From: an archaeon
GTDB taxonomy: Archaea > Altiarchaeota > Altiarchaeia > JAFGQM01
Length of the DNA: 11,187 nucleotides
Direction of reading: 5' to 3'
Assembly: GCA_029932835.1 (NCBI GenBank)
Contig: JAOZPI010000031.1
Span: 1-11,187, forward strand
Notes under the pieces: generated by a model
Database searches by the model: none
What the model saw: only the letters and a program-made list of their open reading frames with translations
Told to the model about the DNA's origin: nothing
Program-made: the position numbers and the translations under genes
Part shown: positions 1 to 7,350 of the stretch, in pieces
How positions within the stretch are numbered: the first letter of the stretch is position 1
Layout of the letters: each line of letters starts with the position of its first letter

Positions 1-528
1 CACAGATTTAAACAGAGGGTGGCAGAGCACGCTGAAAGAGCATTTTTGCCAATTCTCAAGGAGCTGAACGGCATAATTATAGGAGGCCCTGCAGGAACAA
101 AAGAGGAATTTGTAGAGGGGGATTACCTTCACTACGAGTTGAAGAGGAAGATAATAGCTGTCAAAGACATCACTTATACTGATGAATCAGGGATAAGAGA
201 GCTTGTGAATTCAAGCGGGGACGATCTGAAAGAGGTGGAGGCTTCCCAGCATCGGAGGTATCTACAGAGGTTTATGAAGGACCTTGTGAAGAATCCAAGG
301 GAGGTGGTCTATGGGTGGGAAGAAACTGTAAGAGCTCTTGAGATGGGGGCGGTTGATGTGCTCTTGGTCTCGGAAAAGATGGACGAGGAGAAGATAGACC
401 AGCTGATGGAGATTGCTGAGAAGAGCGGGAGCCAGGTGGAGATTGTCAGCGATGAATTTGAGGAGGGAAACCAACTATGGGTCGCCTTTGGGGGGGTGGC
501 GGCGCTACTTAGGTTCAGACTGGACTGA
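1..528 (+). CDS. prf1: Peptide chain release factor aRF1, C-terminal part (5' end outside window)
   Basis: This is the C-terminal 175 residues of the archaeal class I release factor, which recognises all three stop codons in the ribosomal A site and triggers peptide release. The frame is open from base 1 (HRFKQRVAEHAERAF), so the GTG at 19 is internal and not a start. Visible family signatures are the GDYLHYEL block around residue 40, the YTDESGIRELV segment around residue 63, and the typical ending GGVAALLRFRLD. The stop-codon-reading N domain and the GGQ loop must lie upstream of the window. The part seen covers the end of the middle domain and the C-terminal domain that contacts partner GTPases in this family. 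The gene converges on the methylthiotransferase gene, with a 24-bp overlap of coding ends. Assignment is confident from these motifs. Confidence 0.95.
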   Translation, partial: HRFKQRVAEHAERAFLPILKELNGIIIGGPAGTKEEFVEGDYLHYELKRKIIAVKDITYTDESGIRELVNSSGDDLKEVEASQHRRYLQRFMKDLVKNPREVVYGWEETVRALEMGAVDVLLVSEKMDEEKIDQLMEIAEKSGSQVEIVSDEFEEGNQLWVAFGGVAALLRFRLD

Positions 529-1830
529 AGCTCCTGGGTTGCTTTCTATGGTTTGCGTTACTGGCGCTGCTCCCCTTTTGCGGGGCAGGGCCTCCCCGAC
601 GATTTCGGTCTTTCGGGTGGCGGATATCCGAACATTGTAGGTATGCCCTAATTTGTATTCCCCCATAAGCAGGACAGGGCGGTAGAGGTCATTTCTCCCG
701 ATAAGGTACTTGCCCCTTTTTTCTGTTACGAGAACCCTGCAGGCCCTCCCCAGCCACTTCTGATTTTTTTTCCTTAGAATGGAGGAATAGAGCTCCGCGA
801 GAGCACGAGTCCGCTCTGATATGACATCTCTGGGGAGCTGTTGCATAGAGGCTGCGGGAGTCCCCCTCCTCGGCCAGAATTTAGAGATGTTGAGAAAATC
901 CGGCCTTGTGCGATTTATGAGATCCATGGTTCTCTCAAAGTCTGTGTCTTCCTCTGTTGGGAACCCGACAATTACATCTGTTGAGATGGTTATCTCCATA
1001 CGATCCCGAAACTTCGAGATTATGCCTTCAAAATCTTTTACCGTGTACCCCCGGTTCATATCCCTCAACACCTTGTCAGATCCGGATTGAACAGGGATGT
1101 GGAGAAACTTGTATATTTTTGGATTGGTATAAACCTCCACCAGCCTATCTGCTATGTTTCTCGTATGGAGGGGATTCATCATCCCCACCCTGACCCTGAA
1201 ATCTCCGGGTATCGCCACTATTTCCTGCAGGAGCTCTGCCAGGTCGGTTCCGATATCAAAGCCATAACAGCCGTTATCCTGCGATGTTATCCATATCTCC
1301 CTACAACCGTTTCTGATGGAGAACTCCACAGCCTTTAGGATTTCTTCCGGGGGATATGACACAAGAGCTCCGCGAGCAAGCCTGGTGGCGCAGTAGGCGC
1401 AGTTTCCGAGGCATCCCTCTGATATCTGGTGTATTCCAATGAGGTTATTTATTCTTACTTTCTTACTTACTGCCTTAGAAAAGTAAGATTTTCTTACTTG
1501 ATTTGGCCCCTCCCCAGCCACCGCCCCCACGATCTCATAGGGATTTGTGCCTATGGCGATGAATTCAGGATACCTCCGAAGGAGCTCTGGGTACGCCTCT
1601 GGCATACAGCCAGCTACAATTACGCGCTTTCCGGAAGCGCGAAGATCATCAAGTTTTCTAAGGATGCGATCCTCTGTTGGGCCCTTTACTATGCATGTGT
1701 TGACAATCACTGTGTCCGGATCTTCAGAGCCGAGTATAGGATCAAAGCCCCTCTCCGTTAGGAGACCCGCCATAATCTCAGAATCAGACTTGTTTGCCGG
1801 ACAACCATAGGTAAGGATTCCTATTTTCAT
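505..1830 (-). CDS. tRNA N6-threonylcarbamoyladenosine 2-methylthiotransferase (archaeal MiaB-like, e-MtaB/CDKAL1 type)
   Basis: A radical SAM methylthiotransferase of 441 residues, expected to add a methylthio group to t6A37 of ANN-decoding tRNAs, giving ms2t6A37. The N-terminal MTTase domain has the three cysteines for one [4Fe-4S] cluster (C10 in LTYGC, C46 in VNTC, C75 in AGC). The radical SAM domain has C140-x3-C144-x2-C147 for the second. The TRAM RNA-binding domain is about residues 357-413, followed by a polar tail of about 28 residues. The ATG at 1830 is chosen because MKIGILTYGC is the usual family N-terminus and it lies 7 bp after the FKBP stop. The frame stays open upstream to a codon at 1995, but that part overlaps the FKBP gene and resembles no domain. 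Last gene of a three-gene unit. The MiaB bacterial i6A enzyme is a less likely assignment given the archaeal context. Confidence 0.93.
   Translation of the reverse strand: MKIGILTYGCPANKSDSEIMAGLLTERGFDPILGSEDPDTVIVNTCIVKGPTEDRILRKLDDLRASGKRVIVAGCMPEAYPELLRRYPEFIAIGTNPYEIVGAVAGEGPNQVRKSYFSKAVSKKVRINNLIGIHQISEGCLGNCAYCATRLARGALVSYPPEEILKAVEFSIRNGCREIWITSQDNGCYGFDIGTDLAELLQEIVAIPGDFRVRVGMMNPLHTRNIADRLVEVYTNPKIYKFLHIPVQSGSDKVLRDMNRGYTVKDFEGIISKFRDRMEITISTDVIVGFPTEEDTDFERTMDLINRTRPDFLNISKFWPRRGTPAASMQQLPRDVISERTRALAELYSSILRKKNQKWLGRACRVLVTEKRGKYLIGRNDLYRPVLLMGEYKLGHTYNVRISATRKTEIVGEALPRKRGAAPVTQTIESNPGASVQSEPK
1452..1499. repeat. Clustered TTCTTACTT repeats with one inverted copy, inside the methylthiotransferase gene
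   Basis: TTCTTACTT occurs at 1452-1460, 1460-1468 and 1491-1499. An inverted copy AAGTAAGA at 1481-1488 can pair with 1492-1499 as a perfect 8-bp stem with a 3-base TTT loop. The stretch encodes a Lys/Ser-rich linker (about residues 111-127, containing SKKVR) between the MTTase and radical SAM domains, which is normally variable. It may be no more than local slippage in a tolerant linker; the hairpin in mRNA is inferred only. Confidence 0.5.
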
Positions 1831-1837
1831 GCGCTCT

Positions 1838-2608
1838 CTATTTTCCGGTGGTTTGTTTGTTTCTCTTGGTTGATGACTTGGAGGCCTTTCTGCCTTCCCC
1901 CCTTCTCTTAGTCGTCCCTTTGGTCGTGCGCTTCTCGCTTTTAATCTCCCCCTTTGACTCTCCTTCTTTCTCAAACACCACGTCGTCCACACCAAGGAAC
2001 TTCTTCGCCTCCACCTTAAAGACCGCTTGCATCACAGGATACATCTGGCTCATTGAGAGCTCAACGGGCACGGTTATGGTTAATTTTTTTCCATCCTTAC
2101 GATGCTTTAGGTTTTGGCGAAAGTTTCTTTCTATGAGGAATGCTATTTTCTCTGTTTCATTTTTTGCAACCCCCTCCACCTTGACCTCATACTCGAGCTC
2201 CTTGCCTGCTAGTGGATGGTTGAAATCTACTCGCACCCTTCCGCTTGTTACTGACTGGATGCGAGCAGGCCGCCCCTCAATCTCCAGGATCATTCCTGGC
2301 ATAGGGGTGATCTTCTGCTTTCTAAAGTCCCTCATTGGGACGAGTTGTATGAGCTTGAAACTCCTCTCACCATATGCATCGGAAGGCGAGAGTTTAAACC
2401 GCTTTTTCTCTCCGAGTTTCATAGTTTCCAGTCCCTTGTCTATGCCTGGCAGTATCATGCCCTCACCAACCACCACGACCGTCGGACCATATCTACGGCC
2501 CTTGCTGTATATCCCCTCCTTCTTGGCCAGATCTTCATCTGTAGTCTCTATGAGATTCTCTCCAAGCCACCCGCTGTATGACACCCTAACAAAGTCTCCC
2601 TTTTTCAT
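1838..2608 (-). CDS. FKBP-type peptidyl-prolyl cis-trans isomerase, long archaeal SlyD-like form
   Basis: A 256-residue cytoplasmic isomerase/chaperone that catalyses prolyl bond rotation during protein folding. The split FKBP fold occupies about residues 1-90 and 130-150: VRVSYSGWL at the start, GEGMILPGIDKGLETMKLGE in the core, LSPSDAYGER, then DFNHPLAGKELEYEVKV. The insert-in-flap chaperone domain of SlyD-like proteins lies between (about 88-130). Residues 150-212 form the extra C-terminal domain of the long archaeal FKBPs. The last roughly 40 residues (213-256) are a low-complexity Lys/Arg/Thr/Ser tail without hydrophobics, possibly a nucleic-acid- or ribosome-binding tail (inference). 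No signal peptide. The start ATG overlaps the aminotransferase stop as ATGA (2605-2608), pointing to coupled translation. No SlyD-type histidine-rich metal tail is present. Confidence 0.93.
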   Translation of the reverse strand: MKKGDFVRVSYSGWLGENLIETTDEDLAKKEGIYSKGRRYGPTVVVVGEGMILPGIDKGLETMKLGEKKRFKLSPSDAYGERSFKLIQLVPMRDFRKQKITPMPGMILEIEGRPARIQSVTSGRVRVDFNHPLAGKELEYEVKVEGVAKNETEKIAFLIERNFRQNLKHRKDGKKLTITVPVELSMSQMYPVMQAVFKVEAKKFLGVDDVVFEKEGESKGEIKSEKRTTKGTTKRRGEGRKASKSSTKRNKQTTGK

Positions 2609-3678
2609 TTTTTCAGCTCCTTTAAAACCTCCTGCATAACATCCAGCATTTCTTTTACATCATTCATATAAACATTTCCCATATTGCCTACACGAAACGT
2701 CTCCTCCTTGAGACTTCCATAGCCGGATCCGATTATATACCCACGCTGCGCCATTTTGTTCAGAAGTTCCACAGAGTTTATGTCCATGGTCTTCATACAA
2801 CTCAGAGTCTGAGAGGCGTACTCCCTCTCCGGAAAGAGGGGAAACCCCATGCCCTCGCACCTGGATTTCACATAGTCCGATACCTCCTTATGGCGAGACC
2901 AGACCCTTTCGATTCCCTCCTCAAATATCAGGTCCAGAGCCTTTGAGAGGGCAAATATCTGCGGTATTGGGGGTGTGGCGGGTGTGTTGTTCCTTTTGTT
3001 ATATTTCTCCAGGATTTTCATATCAAAGTAATACCCCTTGTTCTTAGCCTCTTCGGATCTCTCAAGGGCTCGCTGACTTATAGAGGCGGCTGCGAGACCT
3101 GGTGGAACAGCAAGGCATTTTTGGACTGAGAAGAGGCAAATGTCTATCCCCCACTTATCCACATACAGGGGCGCTCCTCCAACAGCAGACACCACATCAA
3201 CCATTGTAAGGACATCGTAGTCTTTGCAGACACGCAAGAGGTCCCTGAGGGGATTCATAACACCAGTTGAGGTTTCGTTGTAGACTATTGCAACCGAGTC
3301 CGCATCGCTGGAGGAAAGAGCAGAATCCAGCTCCTCAGGAGTTATGGCAGAACCGAGGGGTTTTTCCAGCTTCTCAACCTCCTTCCCATTCGCCTCTATA
3401 ACCTGAGCAAACCTCTTTGAAAATGCGCCGTTGACACAGCACAAGGCCTTTTTCTGGACCACATTTCTTGCGCATGACTCCCATATCCCAGTAGCTGAGG
3501 AGGTGTAGAGAAAGACCTCGTTCTTTGTATAGAGGAGGTTTTTTATCTTCTCCACAACAGATGCATGGAGGTCTGCATATTCTTTACTTCTATGGCTGAA
3601 CATCTGCCTGCTCATTTCCTGTCGCACCTCGTCCCGGACATAGACCGGACCAACGGTGAAGAGCTTTGGGAATTCCAT
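2605..3678 (-). CDS. Pyridoxal-phosphate aminotransferase, class V (alanine/serine-glyoxylate type)
   Basis: A 357-residue fold-type I PLP enzyme, close to the usual family length of 350-390. Seen motifs are TVGPVYV at the N-terminus (TPGP-like loop), TSSATG at 59-64 (phosphate binding), D161 in MVDVVSAVGG (pairs with the PLP ring nitrogen), K187 in SVQKCL (Schiff-base lysine before PPGLA), NTPATPP at 231-237 (substrate and dimer loop), and R329 in FRVGNMG (substrate carboxylate). The family includes alanine-glyoxylate, serine-pyruvate and, in methanogens, broad-specificity class V enzymes that act on aspartate or phosphoserine. The sequence alone does not fix the substrate. First gene of the unit aminotransferase-FKBP-methylthiotransferase, apparently expressed from a nearly leaderless promoter at about 3703-3711. 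Confidence 0.92.
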   Translation of the reverse strand: MEFPKLFTVGPVYVRDEVRQEMSRQMFSHRSKEYADLHASVVEKIKNLLYTKNEVFLYTSSATGIWESCARNVVQKKALCCVNGAFSKRFAQVIEANGKEVEKLEKPLGSAITPEELDSALSSSDADSVAIVYNETSTGVMNPLRDLLRVCKDYDVLTMVDVVSAVGGAPLYVDKWGIDICLFSVQKCLAVPPGLAAASISQRALERSEEAKNKGYYFDMKILEKYNKRNNTPATPPIPQIFALSKALDLIFEEGIERVWSRHKEVSDYVKSRCEGMGFPLFPEREYASQTLSCMKTMDINSVELLNKMAQRGYIIGSGYGSLKEETFRVGNMGNVYMNDVKEMLDVMQEVLKELKK

Positions 3679-3750
3679 AAACCTAATTTAGAAGAGGCAT
3701 AGATTAAAACTGTTCACTTGGTTTTTTAGCTTTCTCTCGTAAGTTTAACA
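3679..3750. promoter_or_regulatory. Divergent promoter region between aminotransferase unit and basic-protein gene
   Basis: A 72-bp A/T-rich spacer between two divergent starts. On the minus strand AGTTTTAATCT (3711-3701) is a TATA-like element centred about 29 bp before the aminotransferase ATG. On the plus strand TTTTTTAG (3722-3729) is centred about 26 bp before the ATG at 3751. Both spacings would put transcription starts within a few bases of the ATG, so both messages would be leaderless or nearly so; neither start has a convincing Shine-Dalgarno sequence. Positions are from pattern and spacing only. Confidence 0.45.
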
Positions 3751-4239
3751 ATGGCAAGAGGGGGAACCAAGGGAAGAGGAAAACACAAGAGGCGTAGTGC
3801 TAGAAGCGGGGATATTGAGAGGAAAATAGAAAATCTCCCACCGGAGAAGAGGAAACAAGTTATGAGGAGCATTCAGCATGGAGAGAGGTACGCCAAAAGA
3901 TTCGGGGGTGAAAACCCGGTTCTCCAGGCAATCCGGCAAGGGGGCAGAAGAGTTGTGGTGGGGGGAGGCGTTAAGGGAGCTATTGCGTACAGAGAGGCGA
4001 GTGAGAGACACGGGAAGAGGTCCGAAATGACAAGGTTAATAGCAGAGGCCATTTCACGCTCTGGAGAAAGGGGAGGACATAGAGAGGGCAGGAAGGTAGC
4101 TCAACGTGTCCTTATGTCAATGAGAAGGGGGAGCGAACTAGGGGTCTTGCATGCCATAGCAGAGGTACCAGGTATGGAGAAAAGAGTAAGGGAACACCTA
4201 GAAAAGAGGGTAGGACCCCGGCTTTTCAAGAGTAAGTAA
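3751..4239 (+). CDS. Uncharacterised small, highly basic protein (162 aa)
   Basis: I do not recognise this family. The protein has 28 Arg and 14 Lys against 17 acidic residues, no cysteine, no signal peptide and no membrane segment. Residues 1-18 are a Gly/Arg/Lys/Ser-rich tail (MARGGTKGRGKHKRR). Residues 21-110 alternate basic amphipathic helices with a glycine patch (VVVGGGVKGAIAYREA, about 69-84). Residues 110-162 look helical and end in PRLFKSK. The composition fits a nucleic-acid- or ribosome-associated protein, but that is inference. Codon use resembles the neighbours and the gene has a plausible promoter and downstream T-run, so I take it as real. It is the only plus-strand gene between two minus-strand units, and its last 14 bp overlap the end of purM. 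Confidence 0.75.
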   Translation: MARGGTKGRGKHKRRSARSGDIERKIENLPPEKRKQVMRSIQHGERYAKRFGGENPVLQAIRQGGRRVVVGGGVKGAIAYREASERHGKRSEMTRLIAEAISRSGERGGHREGRKVAQRVLMSMRRGSELGVLHAIAEVPGMEKRVREHLEKRVGPRLFKSK

Positions 4240-5170
4240 ATTTTAGATTTTTTTCCCTGACAGCAACGCCACTGCCACGGGTTATGCGACCTATAGTATG
4301 GGCAGGGGTTTTTAGATGGGAGATCAGGTCCTCAGCCACATCTGGAGAGGAGACTATAACAAACCCCATCCCCATGTTGAAGGTTTTGTACATCTCCTCT
4401 TCTGCAACTCCAGCCCTCTGGATCTCCTTGAATATCTCTTGTGGTTCTATTGGGTTTGTAATCTCTGCTTGGAGACCCTTCGGCAGGATTCTTGCAAGCT
4501 TCCTTAGCCCCCCTCCGGTGATATGAGCCAAACCATGGACATCATGAGAGAGGATAGAAAGGATCTCCTTTACATAGATTCGTGTAGGAGTCAGGAGCTC
4601 CCTGCCCCATGTGTCCAAGTCCAGCACCTTGCGCGCCAGCGTCAAACCATTAGAGTGTATTCCGCTGGATTCCAAACCTATGACCACATCCCCCTCTCTT
4701 ATTCGTTCTCCTGTTATCAAGTCCTCTTTCTTCACAACGCCGAGGCATGAGCCAGCAAGATCAAATCCCTTGATCAGGTCCGGAAGTGTGGCTGTCTCTC
4801 CGCTTATGACTTTGCAGTCAGCTTCTCTTGCACCCTCGGCCACCCCCCTTATTATTTCTGCTATCTTCCCCTCGTCTACATGATCTATGGCCAGATAATC
4901 AACCAATGCCAGGGGCTTGGCCCCAATGCAGATCATATCATTGACATTCATAGCAACCATATCAATGCCTATGGTGTCATACTTATGGAGGTGTTCAGCT
5001 ACCAGCACCTTGCTCCCAACACCATCAGTGCACATTGAGAGGTAGTAATCCCAAAATTCCACTATGCCAGAGAAATGGCCGGGGAGGGGGGCACGGAGGG
5101 TTGAGAGGATTGTCTCTATTGCCTTGTTTTCAGCATCGATATCCACCCCTGCTTCCCTATATGTTTCCAT
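4226..5170 (-). CDS. purM: Phosphoribosylformylglycinamidine cyclo-ligase (AIR synthetase)
   Basis: Catalyses ATP-dependent ring closure of FGAM to 5-aminoimidazole ribonucleotide, the fifth step of de novo purine synthesis. The 314 residues show the standard PurM order: YREAGVDID (4-12), the glycine-rich DGVGSK (49-54), GIDMVAMNVND (68-78, nucleotide/metal region), SGETATLPDL (123-132), ESSGIHSNGLTLAR (167-180), HITGGGL (216-222) and FNMGMGF (264-270). It is slightly shorter than bacterial PurM (about 345), as expected for archaeal forms. The start ATG matches the family N-terminus; no Shine-Dalgarno is evident in the 31-bp gap after the MFS stop. Last gene of the minus-strand run that begins at Taw3. 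Cytosolic, presumably a dimer as in the family. Confidence 0.97.
   Translation of the reverse strand: METYREAGVDIDAENKAIETILSTLRAPLPGHFSGIVEFWDYYLSMCTDGVGSKVLVAEHLHKYDTIGIDMVAMNVNDMICIGAKPLALVDYLAIDHVDEGKIAEIIRGVAEGAREADCKVISGETATLPDLIKGFDLAGSCLGVVKKEDLITGERIREGDVVIGLESSGIHSNGLTLARKVLDLDTWGRELLTPTRIYVKEILSILSHDVHGLAHITGGGLRKLARILPKGLQAEITNPIEPQEIFKEIQRAGVAEEEMYKTFNMGMGFVIVSSPDVAEDLISHLKTPAHTIGRITRGSGVAVREKNLKFTYS
4241..4254 (+). terminator. Candidate T-rich transcription terminator after the basic-protein gene
   Basis: Directly after the TAA stop the plus strand reads TTTTAGA followed by seven T residues (4248-4254). Short T-runs of this kind terminate archaeal RNA polymerase without needing a hairpin, and none is visible here. 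The signal lies inside the purM coding end on the other strand, so it must also serve as coding sequence. Confidence 0.4.
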
Positions 5171-5201
5171 TACATCATAATTTGGTTTTGGTATTGAAAA
5201 A

Positions 5202-6362
5202 TCAGGAGGCAGCCCGACCTACCCAAAGGGCCATGAGGAGAGAGGAGATGATAGAGAGAAGAGCGGAAAGCCCAAATGCTATATTGACCCCCGCAAACTG
5301 CCATAACACTCCCATTATAAAGGAGGCTGGAAGTGCTGCAAGTCCTGTAGAGGTATGATAAATCCCATAGGCAGTTCCCCTCTTGTCCTGGCCTACAAAG
5401 AGGGGAATGATCGCCCTGGCTGAGACCTCATAGATAGCTTGGAATATGCCGTACAGGGCAAACAGGACGACCATCACGGCAACAGATGAGGTAAGGCCAA
5501 ATCCGAGGGAGACTATAGAAAAAACAAGGAAGGAGATCGAAAGCATTCTCTTTTTTCCTATCTTATCTGCGAGTCTTCCGAGAGGCAAAGCAGAGATAGC
5601 ATAAACTATATTGTAGAGTAGGTAGAGAAGGGGGATAAAGACCGTAGCTACACCCAGGTCCTGCGCGCGCAATAGGAGGAAGGCATAACTGAAATTTCCT
5701 AGTGTGAATAAAACAGAAACTAGTATAAAGCGCCCAAATCCGGGACCGAGGGAACGGGGAGACCCCCTAGGCGATGAAACTGGCTTCTTTTCCCTTACAA
5801 AGAGAATCACGGTAAGGACAGACAGGACACCTGGAACAGCAGTTAGGAGGAAGACTAGGTGGAAGGGTGCAGAGAAAAAATAGACAAGGGAGAAGGTTAT
5901 CAAGACCCCCACAATAGCTCCAGAGGTGTCCATCATTCGGTGGAGGCCGAAGGACCTGCCCCTTCTTCCTCTCTCTGAAGAGGCTGCTATGAGGGCATCG
6001 CGCGGGGAGGTTCTTATCCCCTTTCCTACTCGGTCAGAAAAGCGTACAGCCAGAACAAAGGGCCAAGAGTTGGCAACAGAGAGCAGCGGCTTTGAGATGT
6101 TTGAGATGGTGTATCCAAAAACGACAAGAGGCTTTCTGCTCCCAAAGCGATCGGACAACCACCCCGACACCAGCTTTAGGATGCTTGAGGTACTCTCTGC
6201 AACCCCCTCTACCAGCCCTACTACAGCCTGCCCAGCTCCGAGGCTGTTCATCAAGAATAGGGGAAGGATAGGGAGTATCATCTCGCTCCCGATGTCGTTA
6301 AAAAAGCTGGAGAGTCCCATAAAGAAGACATTCCTGTTTTTTATGGATCGGGTTCGTTTCAT
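5202..6362 (-). CDS. Major facilitator superfamily transporter
   Basis: A 386-residue membrane protein with about 12 predicted hydrophobic segments in two halves joined by a charged cytoplasmic loop near residues 190-210. The MFS loop 2-3 signature appears as GWLSDRFGSRKP (67-78) and is repeated in the second half as GRLADKIGKKR (262-272). The loop after segment 4 carries SDRVGKGIRTSPRDALI (109-125), a hallmark of one prokaryotic MFS subgroup whose substrates are mostly unknown. I cannot assign cargo; efflux of a small molecule is a guess. The start ATG overlaps the TyrRS stop as ATGA, so its translation is probably coupled to tyrosyl-tRNA synthetase. The 31-bp gap to purM suggests cotranscription. 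Nothing in the neighbours clearly points to a substrate. Confidence 0.92.
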   Translation of the reverse strand: MKRTRSIKNRNVFFMGLSSFFNDIGSEMILPILPLFLMNSLGAGQAVVGLVEGVAESTSSILKLVSGWLSDRFGSRKPLVVFGYTISNISKPLLSVANSWPFVLAVRFSDRVGKGIRTSPRDALIAASSERGRRGRSFGLHRMMDTSGAIVGVLITFSLVYFFSAPFHLVFLLTAVPGVLSVLTVILFVREKKPVSSPRGSPRSLGPGFGRFILVSVLFTLGNFSYAFLLLRAQDLGVATVFIPLLYLLYNIVYAISALPLGRLADKIGKKRMLSISFLVFSIVSLGFGLTSSVAVMVVLFALYGIFQAIYEVSARAIIPLFVGQDKRGTAYGIYHTSTGLAALPASFIMGVLWQFAGVNIAFGLSALLSIISSLLMALWVGRAAS

Positions 6363-7348
6363 CTTTTGAGAATAGAGAGAATGTCCTGATGTGATTCAAA
6401 ATAATCTCGCACCGGTCTGAGATAGTCTGTGAGATATTCCGCGCATGCGTTTTTTAGATCCTTGGGATGGAGGCCGTGAGCATAGGCACTCTCCAGCTCT
6501 GAATAAGAGGAAAAAGCCACAGTACCTCCAAACTTATCAGGCCTTTTGATCACTATGTTGCTGTTTTTTGCAAAGAGAAAGAAGCGGAAGATGTCCAGAA
6601 TCGGATTATTCTCTGTCTCACCAGCAGGGCAATAGGCCTTGTTTATCTTTTCCCTGATCCGATCTGGAGCGTCGTGTATGGATATAATGGTCTCTGGATT
6701 GCTGGAGCTCATTTTCTCCCCAGGCCCCCTTAATGATACGAGGAGGGGGGTGTGGATGCAAACCGGTTTTTTGTACCCAATTTTTTCCAACTCCTCGCGT
6801 GCAAGCATATGGATTTTCCTTTGTTCTATGCCCCCATAGGCTATGTCCACATGTAGGTGTTTTATGTCCACCACCTGCATGATGGGGTATATTATTTGTG
6901 AAACATGGGCATGCTCTAAATCCCTGGCGATCTCCTGCATAGAGCGAGTGGCACGCTTTACGGTTATATTGGATCCGAGAGAGAGAACATCACTTAGGTA
7001 TTCTGGAGATAACTGAAACTCTGAGCCCCTTACGAATGTGGTTTTTTTCGGGTCAAGGCCGAGGGAGATAAAGGCATGCCTCCAGTACTCTGTCATCTTC
7101 TCTATCCAATCGAGTGAGCCCTTCTTGTTCATGAGAGTGTGGAGGTCGGCAAAGAGCACAACAACATCCAATCCGGCGTTTTGGAAGTCTATAAGCTTCT
7201 GAACGGTCAGCATGGTTCCTATATGGACAGGTCCGCTGGTCTCATATCCGCAATAAACACGAGCACCGCGTTGGAGCAGTGGTTCTAGTTCGTCTTCTTC
7301 AACAACTTCCACAACACTTCTCATCACCAATTCTTTGTCTATTTTCAT
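6359..7348 (-). CDS. tyrS: Tyrosyl-tRNA synthetase, archaeal/eukaryotic type
   Basis: Class I synthetase that attaches tyrosine to tRNA(Tyr). The 329 residues cover the Rossmann catalytic domain with the HIGH-like PVHIG (40-44) and the KMSKS-like KMSSS (212-216), then a short anticodon-binding C-terminus with the archaeal LHPKDLKNA block (293-301). Tyrosine-pocket residues known from the Methanocaldococcus enzyme are present: Y32 in VYCGYETSG, and Y154, Q158 and D161 in IYPIMQVVD. This separates it from the related TrpRS. It lacks the bacterial S4-like C-terminal domain, as archaeal forms do. The start lies 2 bp after the stop of the upstream membrane-protein gene, and its stop overlaps the MFS start, so it sits mid-operon. 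Confidence 0.96.
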   Translation of the reverse strand: MKIDKELVMRSVVEVVEEDELEPLLQRGARVYCGYETSGPVHIGTMLTVQKLIDFQNAGLDVVVLFADLHTLMNKKGSLDWIEKMTEYWRHAFISLGLDPKKTTFVRGSEFQLSPEYLSDVLSLGSNITVKRATRSMQEIARDLEHAHVSQIIYPIMQVVDIKHLHVDIAYGGIEQRKIHMLAREELEKIGYKKPVCIHTPLLVSLRGPGEKMSSSNPETIISIHDAPDRIREKINKAYCPAGETENNPILDIFRFFLFAKNSNIVIKRPDKFGGTVAFSSYSELESAYAHGLHPKDLKNACAEYLTDYLRPVRDYFESHQDILSILKR

Positions 7349-7350
7349 TT

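Noticed and set aside
19..528. GTG at 19 as the start of a short separate protein
   Set aside because: The frame is open from base 1 with continuous aRF1 similarity, so the gene is simply cut by the window edge.
1831..1995. N-terminal extension of the methylthiotransferase to 496 residues
   Set aside because: It overlaps the FKBP gene, is a low-complexity basic string and lies before the standard family N-terminus at 1830.
1848..2639. Open frame of 263 codons on the plus strand
   Set aside because: It is antisense to the confidently identified FKBP gene and its product (Ser/Pro/Phe-rich) has no recognisable motif.
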